Part shown: piece after piece, positions 56,231-64,000 of the stretch
How positions within the stretch are numbered: position 1 is the first letter of the stretch
How the letters are laid out: each line of letters begins with the position of its first letter
Assembly: GCA_002286855.1 (NCBI GenBank)
Contig: NRSV01000025.1
Span: forward strand, 62,001-126,000
Direction: 5' to 3'
Source of the DNA: Bipolaris cookei
Lineage: Eukaryota; Ascomycota; Dothideomycetes; Pleosporales; Pleosporaceae
DNA: 64,000 nt
Program-made: the position numbers and the translations under genes
Notes under the pieces: generated by a model
The model's input: only the letters and a program-made list of their open reading frames with translations
Databases searched by the model: none
Told to the model about the DNA's origin: nothing

Positions 56231-56660
56231 GGATATAACTCAAGAACAAGCTGATTGTCAGTGGACGAATACACGCCTGGAGGGAAAATCGACCTGCGGT
56301 TGCGGAAAATCCCAGCTGGACCACAAGGTACGCGGAATACTATGCCAAACCGAAGACCGAGAGGAGTGCCAAGGAAGGATATCGGCCCAGATAATACGGC
56401 CACTACCAGAACTGCTGGAACAGAGGACGAGGGGCACCAGCGTCCAATTCCTGCTATACCAGTGGCTGTTGAGTCAAGGGAACAATCTCCAACCTCTGAG
56501 CCAATTCCTGAGCCAGGTCTTGAGCCAACTCCGGAGCCAATTACTGAGCTGACTCCTAAGTCAACTCCTAAGCCAGGTCTTGAGCCAACCAAGCGCGGAA
56601 GAGGAAGACCAAAGAAGCTGATTGATGTCCATCTCACAGCTCTGTCAAAAAGTGAGTGAG
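56231..56660 (+). pseudogene. Copia pol, right part (integrase-RT linker)
   Basis: Continues the Copia frame after the LINE: GYNSRTS-stop-LSVDEYTPGGKIDL, then RGVPRKDIGPDNT, Glu-Pro repeats and KRGRGRPKKLIDVHL. It stops at 56657-56659. No reverse-transcriptase motifs (such as YVDD) follow before PCK1, so the 3' half is deleted. Confidence 0.75.
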
Positions 56661-57087
56661 TATCCGACATGGCGGACAGAATGGAACTCGAAGAACCCGC
56701 GCAGACCGTGTCACATTGTAATCACCAAACCATGACTCAACAAAACACTCCGGGTCAGATAGATAATGAACCAAAAATCATTATAGATTTCCCATCCTAC
56801 ATATCCAACCATGCACCCGATCAAACTACTAAGAGAATGCTCATAGCTAATCTATCCTACTATCTCACTTTCTCTCACACATCCCACCTCTATGCTGGTA
56901 TTTTCCTGCCCCATCGTCATCCAATCCATATCCAAACCAAATGAAACGTAAAAACCCAATAAACAGGACATCTATCGTCCTAAGGGAAAAAAACAAAAGG
57001 GGGATTCGCTAGACAATCTGTAAAAAAAAGGTGTAAGAAAGAATTGAATAAAGAAAGCATCCAGAAACAGAGTTGCGAAAGCAAAGC

Positions 57088-59205
57088 TCAATGCTTGGGG
57101 CAGCAGCATACATGTGGACCACTTTCAATAACCTCCTTGGTAGCCTCATCCTCGTACTTCTTAAAGTTCTCCATAAACAAACGGCCCAGCTTCTCGACCT
57201 CGTCTTGGAGGCTAGCAGTACCGTTCCAGCTGTTGATGGGGTTAAGCAGGTCGTCTGGGACACCGGTGCACTTCTTGGGGACCTGGAGGTTGAAGACCTC
57301 ATAGTTTTCGTATTCGGCGTTGGCGAGCTCGCCGTTGTGGATGGCGTCGAGGATGGCGCGGGTGAAGCGCAGGCTGCAGCGCTTGCCGCCGGTGGTGGCA
57401 CCCGCACCGACCCAGCCGGTGTTGAGGAGCCAGGCGTTGGCGTTGTGTTGTTGGATCTTGTCGGCAAGCATCTTGGCGTAGCGCATGGGGTGGAGGGCAA
57501 GGAAGGGTTGGGCGAAGCAGGAGGAGAAGGTGGCTTGGGGCTCGGTGATACCCTGCTCGGTACCGGCCATCTTGGAGGTGTAGCCGGAGATGAAGTGATA
57601 CATTGTTTGCTCGGGGTTCAGCTTGGAGATTGGAGGAAGGACACCGCGGGCATCGCAGGTAAGGAGGACAATGTTCTTGGGGTGCTGGTTGGAGATGCAG
57701 GGAATCTTTGTGTTCTCAATGTACTCGATGGGGTAGGCGCAGCGGGTGTTCTCGGTCAGGGTGTCGTCGTCATAGTCTACCACACGGGTGACGGGGTCGA
57801 AGACAACGTTCTCGAGGATGGAGCCGAAGCGGATGGCGCCGAAGATATCGGGCTCCTTCTCGGCGGAGAGACCAATGCACTTGGCGTAGCAACCACCCTC
57901 AATGTTGAAGATACCAGTGTCAGACCAGCAGTGCTCGTCGTCACCGATCAAAGCACGCTTGGGGTCGGCAGAGAGGGTGGTCTTTCCAGTTCCGGACAGA
58001 CCGAAGAAGACGGTGACATCGCCATCCTGACCCTCGTTGGCGGAGGAGTGCAGAGTGAGGACGTTGTGCTTGACGGGCATCTCGTAGTAGAGGACAGTGA
58101 AGATACCCTTCTTCATCTCTCCGGCGTACTCGGTACCGAGGATAACCATCTCCCTGTCGGCAAAGTTGAGGGCAACGGAAGTCGAAGAGGTCATACCGCT
58201 GGTGTACCTGTTGGCAGGGAAAGCACCGGCATTGTAGATGGTGTAGTCGGGCTCAAAGTGCTCGAGCTCTTCCCGCGAAGGGCGGATCAACATGTTGCGC
58301 ATGAAGAGAGCATGATAGGCACGAGCGCAGACGACACGGACGCGTATCCTGTAGCGCTCATCCCAGCCGGCGAAACCGTCGACGACGTAGATGCGGTTGC
58401 GGGTGTTGAGGTAGTCGATGGCACGCTCACGGTTGATACGCCAGACCTGGTAGTCATGTTAGTATACAATGCATGATCAGGTATAGGAGCACGTGATGGT
58501 ATTCCCAAACAAGAGTCAATCGATCGGGAGAATGTGGGGCAAGCCGAGATCCCCAGACATGCGCCACGTGCAAGGATGCGAAGTCCCTCGGATATGCGCC
58601 TAGCGTGCATGACGTTTTGACGTTGATCGTCACAAGCCAATGCTTGCAATTTTACGTATTCGCGCGATTTTTGGGCATAGGCAAAGACCAGAAATAGGGC
58701 ACGGAGAAAAGAACTTACGTCAGTCTTCATTGGCTTGTTGACAGGGCCCCACCAGACATCCTTTTTTGAGGAATCTTCCTCGACGATGCGCTTATCCGAG
58801 GGTGAGCGGCCAGTCTTGGCTCCTGAGTATGCCGAGAGAGCACCTGATGCTGTGATGGCGGAACCGGTCTCGTATACGAGGGCATCTTCATAGAGAGCAG
58901 CGACTGAAGGGTTGGCAATCTAGTTGGGATTGCGGTTAGCATTGGAGTGTTGGGCCAGTATATTTGGTGGTGAAAAAAAACTTACAATGGCTACACGATC
59001 ATAGTCAATGTGTGCCTTGTCGTGGAGCGACTCTTCAATCTCGGTGTGTCCTTTGCTGGGGCTGGAAATGGAGGAAAAAACAACAGTCAGCCATGATAGT
59101 TCTTGGTCGAAAGCCAATTGATGAGCAAGCACGTGAAAACTAGGGCCAGACTCACAGGACACCAGAAGGGTGGAGGTTGGTCTTGTTTACGGATTGGGAA
59201 ACCAT
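57088..59205 (-). CDS. PCK1: Phosphoenolpyruvate carboxykinase (ATP)
   Basis: Converts oxaloacetate and ATP to PEP, CO2 and ADP, the key gluconeogenic step during growth on acetate, fatty acids or amino acids. Minus-strand exons 59205-59156, 59061-58986, 58919-58719 and 58446-57088 give 561 residues. The N-terminus MVSQSVNKTNLHPSGV and GHTEIEESLHDKAHIDYDRV match fungal PCK. Motifs: GRSPSDKRIVEEDSS, the P-loop FFGLSGTGKTTLSADPKRAL, metal site GDDEHCWSDTGIFNIEGGCY, and FGSILENVVFDP. Intron 3 is 272 nt, long for this region. Ends in CCCPKH. Only about 430 nt separate its stop from the transposon island. In yeast this enzyme is removed through GID/UBC8, and a UBC8 gene lies in the same window. 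Confidence 0.97.
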
Positions 59206-60826
59206 GTTGAAGTTTAGGATGGGGAGAATCGGGGAGACGGGGGAGGAATGGAAATTGGAAAGCTGTTGCTTGGACACCTGATGACGGGCAAAGTCGTGTG
59301 TCAAAGTGGGTTGGATTGCAGTTACAAGCACGGGGAAGTGAGTCCTTTTAATAGTTGACGAAGATATTCTGACGACGCTGCTGGTGCTGAGTCTGGCAGT
59401 GGAGGGCCGGGGACGGGCTAGCGCAGGGGGCGCTGATTGGGCGAGGGCGCGTGCTTGGATGCTGGTGGTGCCCGTCGGCTCACGAGGGACGAAAATAACG
59501 CGGAGCAGTTGTGGTGAGGTGGAAATGCTCGGAAAAGGCAGTCGGCAAGTGTAATACGCTCCAGCTGTATGGCTGAAGCGCCTGGGGCTGAGCAGCGGCA
59601 TGGGGATGCTCGTGTGCACTGCTCTTGTCGAGCTGGATGGTCGAGCTGGATGGAACAGACAAACGTGTGCGGTCACGGTTGTGTCATGGTCGTGGCAGAC
59701 GACACCGTCGCCGTACCAGCAGCCCTCGTGACGGCGGGCAGACGAGCAGGTGGGCGTCTTGGGCAAATGCAGCGGCTGGCATTGGCCTGGCCTGGCTGGG
59801 TTGCATTACCCCACATTCACCCCCGCCCCGAAGCGGCAAGGCGGCACTGCCTGTCGTCATGGCTCCCGCATTGTGGCGATGACTACATGGACATTTTGGC
59901 GTCCTGAGATTGGGAGAACCACGGTTCGCCACGGATGCAGCCACACATGGCTCTGCACACAGGCGTCGTAGGTTGTCCGGCACTTGTTCTTGTGCCAGTG
60001 CTAGCCAGCGGCATTGCTGGTGAGTGATGCATCACAAGTTCATACTTGGTACTAGTGAGTGAATGCAGTAGGTATGGTAGAGTAGAGCAGCACATGGCAC
60101 CGCGGTCGGCAGTAGTGGCGGTGTACGTGCGTGCCTGGACTTACTACATGGCTGCACATGCGAGGCGGTGCAAGAGGGCCCAAACCGAAACCCTCGTCTC
60201 ATGTCTGTTCCGATATCAGCTCGTGTGCGGTTTGCGGGCGACGCACCAACCCTGCACGATGATGGAGGGCCGTTTGGGCTGCCAGCGACGATTGCCCGTT
60301 GCACAAATCACCGCCCTCGGACGGATGGGGGCTGGTCGCCCTCGGAAAAGCTGAGGCATTTGGATAGGCCTATCCGTGTTCCACAATACGCGCTGCTACC
60401 CGGGCTGACTCTGAGTTTTTGCTCGTGTCAAGTGCCGAGTGCCCTTCAGAGTCTGCTGATAATCCCGCATCTCATTTTACTTCTTACATGCGAAAATAGC
60501 CCTCGGCACTCATGGCCAGCTAGCAGACAACTGACAGCGGCCAGCGTACATGACGTGCGCAGTAGGGATCATGGGTTTTGCAGTATTGGAATGGTTATCA
60601 TGACTAACAGGTACGGCGCGTGATGGAGTATACTGAGCCGTAGCCTGCTCTAGAAGCCCAGGAAGTATTTTGCGGGGAAAGTGCATACCCAGCCATTAGG
60701 CCCAGCAGGCCCGGTAGGCCCAGCAGGCCCAGCCTTGCACGTTCCGGCCGCGGGTGCGCTACGACTTTTCCCGAGGTCCCACTCAAACAACAACCACACG
60801 CCGCTTCCACCCCTTCACCCTCATGC
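59206..60826. other. PCK1 upstream region
   Basis: 1.6 kb between PCK1 and the ABC transporter 3' end, presumably the PCK1 promoter. Open frames here have no recognised domain. A four-copy 9-bp GC-rich repeat lies near its right end. Confidence 0.5.
60698..60733 (+). repeat. Four tandem copies of a 9-bp unit
   Basis: AGGCCCAGC / AGGCCCGGT / AGGCCCAGC / AGGCCCAGC. Intergenic, just 3' of the ABC transporter. Confidence 0.9.
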
Positions 60827-63800
60827 TCATGCTACATCCCCCCTTTCCGTCCGACTCTTCTCCCGCCGTGATTCCTTCTTCTGTTTGCGTGCAGATGCGC
60901 TAAACTTGTCCTTTATCTGCCGCAGACCCCCAAGATACAGCCATGTGCACACAAACACGACTGCAAAGTTGAAGAAGATGTATGCCCACATAATGCCTGT
61001 GCCCATGTTAGCATGCGTCATAATCAAGACCCAATTGCCAGTTGCCACTTACCAAAGTCTCGCCAAATATATCGTGGAAAAACATTAAATGACGCAGCAA
61101 ACGCCTCTCCCGTTGCATACTGACAGAAGCCGCAATCGCCGTTAGGCTGTACCTCAACGTAGCCGCCCGATTGCTGCGCAAACTGCCCAGCATAGCTCTG
61201 ACAATCCTGTCCGGGTGGTGGTGGGAAAATAGCAAGCTCGTTGGTGGCGCATTGGATCTCCTGACCCTGCACCAGCAGCGCCAGGAAACCCTCCAAGAGG
61301 TACTTGAACGGCGTCAACCAGTACATCCAGCTCTGCCAGAACGTCGGCAGTCTCGCATACGGAACAACAACTCCGCAGAAGGAGACAATAAAGGTGAAGA
61401 ACAGCGGCACAAGCAGCGATGCCAGTAGTTCGTTGGGAGAAAATGAGGCAATCGCTTGTCCAAATCCTAGGTAAAATACCTCAAACAGCATGACAAACAG
61501 CCATACACTCGCAGCCGTGTACGTATCCCGCGGGAACCCAGGCGGAAAGTACCAGCAGCACCAGTAAATGGTTCCCGAGATGATACGATACGGCAACTCG
61601 CTGAGTATTGCACCCCACACCATGGCCGTCCAAGAGTAAATCTTAGCGCTACCCTCTCGCGCATTGTAGATTCCACGAATGTTGATGAATCGAGGCTGCA
61701 ACTGTTGAATCAGCGGCGGCGCAATCGTCAGCGTCATGAATACCGAAAACAGCCGCGACTGCATGTCGATTTGGCTCTGACCCAGGTTCCAAAACGTGAA
61801 GCCGTTGAAGAGACCGGTGATGATGTGTAGCATCACCATTCCTTGCACGTAGGGCGGATCTCGCCAGATGGCCACAAAGTTGCGCTTGACAACGGTAAGC
61901 CATTGTTGCATATACGGCATTGCGTATTCCCGGTCGTCGCGTGCTTCTTCATTCTTCGATGCATTCCGCCTATTAGCAGTGATGTCTTGGATTTCCTTTG
62001 TCAAGCTTTCATTCTCTCGGGACCGCTCCCAGACATCGCCCCAGTCTTGGCCTTTGTAGTCGGGGTTTCCTGCGCCAATCGCTTCGAGCATGTATTCAGC
62101 TGGGTTTGTATGATGTGGACACTTGTCCGCGCCATTGCTTTCAAGGTACTTGATGAGGTTCTGCGAGTCGTGACCCAGCTCACCAAAGTAAACTGTGCGA
62201 CCGCCAGACTTGAGAAGCAGAAGCTGGTCAAAGTGCTCAAAGAGCACAGCGCTGGGTTGGTGGATCGTGCAGAGAATAGCTTGTCCTGCATCAGCGAGCT
62301 TGCGCAAGAACCGGACAATGTTGAACGCAGCGCCAGAGTCAAGGCCAGACGTGGGTTCATCGAGAAACATGAGTAGCTCAGGCTTGCTCGCAAGTTCCAC
62401 ACCAATCGTCAACCGTTTCCTCTGCTCTTGATTCAGCCCCGATCCGGTAACACCGATAGCCGCACCAGCAATATCGCGCATCTCGAGCAGATCAATAATC
62501 TTCTCCACATACTCATACTTCTCCTCAATCGGCACCTCCTTTGGCTGCCGCAATTTTGCAGAGAAGCGCAGTGCCTCGCGTACTGTCGCCGTTGATTCGT
62601 GCACATCCATCTGCTCTGCAAAGCCAGTTGAACGCTGGAAAGAGACGGGAAGCGGTTTACCGTCCACAAGGAAATCTCCACGCACAACGCCAAAGTTGAT
62701 CCGTTGGGCAAGCGTGTTCAGCAAAGTCGTTTTTCCCGCGCCAGAGGCTCCCATCAGCGCTGTAAGCTTGCCAGGCTTGACATAACCTTGTACTCCCTTT
62801 AACAATGTCCGCTCACCCTTCTCATACGGAATCGTATAAGTGATATCCTGGAATGTGAAAATAGTCTCGTTCTTTGCGACACCCCCAGAAGTCGCATCAG
62901 ATTCGTCATTGCCGTCAACAGAGTGTTTTTCCGTGACCGGCTCACCCTTTCCAGCTTCCTCATCCTTGGGGAGTGTCTTGGTCTCCATTTCTTTTTCAAT
63001 CGTCTTTGGAACTTGGCCGCGCTTGTAGATGGTGACTGCACCACCCCCTTTGTTGGGCTTCTGCATCTCCATGCCCAAAGCAGTGAGTGCCACGAAGAAG
63101 ATGAAGAAGGCGCAGATGAATCCAAAGTTGCGCCACAGGTGAGATCGTGAGTAGCCAAAGGCACCTGCAATGTAATCTGAGCCCGCTACAGTGAGAGAGC
63201 CGGGTCTGTTGCCCTGGATAGCGCAGGCTTGATACTGCTCTTCAGCACCCGGAACCTGCGGCGCGATGAACGGAGGCACGCACTGAATGTCCAAATTGTA
63301 GAACTCGTTAGCCAGTAGACCTTCAAACCCATACTGAATAGGATTCACCCAACGCAACCACGAGAACCAAGGATGCATCTTCGCAGGGGGTATCAGATAT
63401 CCCGTATACACAACAAGTGCCTGGATAGCAACACCAGTGATGCGAGTTGCGACATCCAAGGAGCCCACTAACGCGCCAATGGCCCTGAAGAACGCATACA
63501 TAGTCATGGTAATGATCCAGAGGAACAGCAACGAGATGAAAAACTGTGACGCCGTCCGCGAAAGGTTCGCCATAAAATATACCACAATGTCGAAGATCAA
63601 GACCTGAATCAGCACAAGCGGTACATCAATGACAGTCTGCGCAATAGCATACGCTGCGGGTCGGTAAAACGAGAAACTCTTGTGCTTCAGCAAAATCGGC
63701 CTCGACTCGAACGCAGCCGTGAGTTCAGCCAAGGCAAGAAGCGCATTGAACAGCAGCATAAAGAAGATGACACCACCACGCGGAAACACTCCTTGTGCCG

Positions 63801-64000
63801 TATTCGGGAGGTTGTAAAACAGCGACCCGACAATCAGCGCTTGGAAGAGAATACCGCCCCATTTGCCCACAAGAGACTGCGGGTCCCCCACCATGACCAG
63901 GAACTGGCGTTTCGTACACGCCATAACCTGCGCTGGGAATGAAATCGTAAAGTTCTTCTTCTTCGTCGCTTTGGTATGCGCCTTTTGGCGTTCTTCCGCC
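60827..64000 (-). CDS. PDR-type (ABCG) multidrug ABC transporter, N-terminus outside window
   Basis: Plasma-membrane efflux pump of the pleiotropic drug resistance family, (NBD-TMD)x2 layout. This window has the last ~1040 residues: exon 64000-61053 and final exon 60996-60827 (56-nt intron with TGCTAAC). The first membrane domain starts at once (FPAQVMACTKRQFLVMVGD). NBD2: Walker A GASGAGKTTLLNTLAQR, signature-region LNQEQRKRLTIGVEL, Walker B ELLMFLDEPTSGLDS. TMD2 includes PDR motifs (LPYRIISGTIYWCCWYFPPG) and a Cys-bearing extracellular loop (GDCGFCQYATGEAF). The splice gives WRDFG-IMWAYIFFNFAVVF, and the tail is basic (KQKKESRREKSR). NBD1 lies beyond position 64000. Substrates cannot be told from sequence. 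Confidence 0.95.

Larger units (their letters stand above)
49860..56660 (+). mobile_element. Degenerate Ty1/Copia retrotransposon carrying nested insertions
   Basis: A Copia element is split by a LINE insertion into 49860-52611 and 56231-56660. Left part: putative LTR, gag, zinc knuckle, protease and integrase. Right part continues the same protein after the LINE: VDEYTPGGKIDLRLRKIP, then Glu-Pro repeats (EPIPEPGLEPTPEP) and an AT-hook-like RGRGRPKK linker. Reverse transcriptase, RNase H and the 3' LTR are missing. The element is dead: frameshift in gag, stop codons in integrase. Confidence 0.8.

Noticed and set aside
56669..56944. 91-codon open frame after the Copia remnant
   Set aside because: No RT motifs or other domain, and the start overlaps Copia linker sequence; likely non-coding remnant.
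57073..58476. 467-codon open frame on the plus strand opposite PCK1
   Set aside because: It mirrors the codon bias of PCK1 exon 4; the sequence is Val/Gly/Asp/Leu-rich without domains, a known artefact opposite GC3-rich genes.
59152..59766. 204-codon minus-strand open frame upstream of PCK1
   Set aside because: Only its last 17 codons are real, as PCK1 exon 1; the rest is 5' flank that happens to be open.

Overview
This window is eukaryotic nuclear DNA from a filamentous ascomycete, most likely a dothideomycete of the Pleosporales type. The reasons are gene-dense DNA on both strands, short introns (about 50-100 nt) with GT...AG ends and CTAAC/CTGAC branch sites, near-exact fungal-type orthologs (kinesin-1, RAD6, UBC8, ATG12, DBF4, MSS116), and Copia, Tad-like LINE and Fot1/pogo transposons. 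The species assignment is inference from protein style only. No rRNA, tRNA or CRISPR was recognised.

Left part (1-33 kb) is mostly housekeeping genes: choline sulfatase (+), RAD6 E2 (+), conventional kinesin (+), a PI-PLC-X-like phosphodiesterase (-), ATG12 (-), DBF4 (-), a conserved membrane-anchored unknown (+), a mitochondrial MSS116-like DEAD-box helicase (+), panB ketopantoate hydroxymethyltransferase (-), UBC8 E2 (+), a His-rich basic unknown (+), mitochondrial release factor 1 (-), a gamma-glutamyltranspeptidase-family protein with an NLS-like N-terminus (+) and an MDP-1 type HAD phosphatase (-). Exon borders were worked out by hand from splice motifs and protein continuity.

Middle part (33-49.5 kb) is mixed: a coiled-coil unknown (+), a disrupted CCCH zinc-finger gene (-), a fungal rhodopsin/PTH11-like seven-helix protein (+), uncertain genes at 40.3-42.1 kb, a DNAJC9-like J-protein (-) divergent from a RIB2-type deaminase (+), a SnoaL-like protein (+), a secreted Cys-rich GPI-type protein (-), telomere protein STN1 (+) and a wrecked FAD-linked (BBE-type) oxidoreductase pseudogene (-) at the border of a transposon island.

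The island (about 49.5-56.9 kb) is a three-layer nest: a degenerate Ty1/Copia element carries a 5'-truncated Tad-type LINE with a 12-bp target duplication, and the LINE carries a complete 1.8-kb Fot1/pogo DNA transposon with long matching terminal inverted repeats and a TA duplication. Right of it lie the gluconeogenic PCK1 gene (-) and the C-terminal two thirds of a PDR-type (ABCG) drug transporter (-) that runs off the window.

The most unusual signal is in UBC8 (24271-25304). To keep the conserved reading frame, the gene must be spliced with exons of 8, 3 and 1 nucleotides. The two introns flanking the 1-nt exon have nearly identical 3' ends, which suggests a duplicated intron. RAD6 in the same window uses a GC-AG intron.
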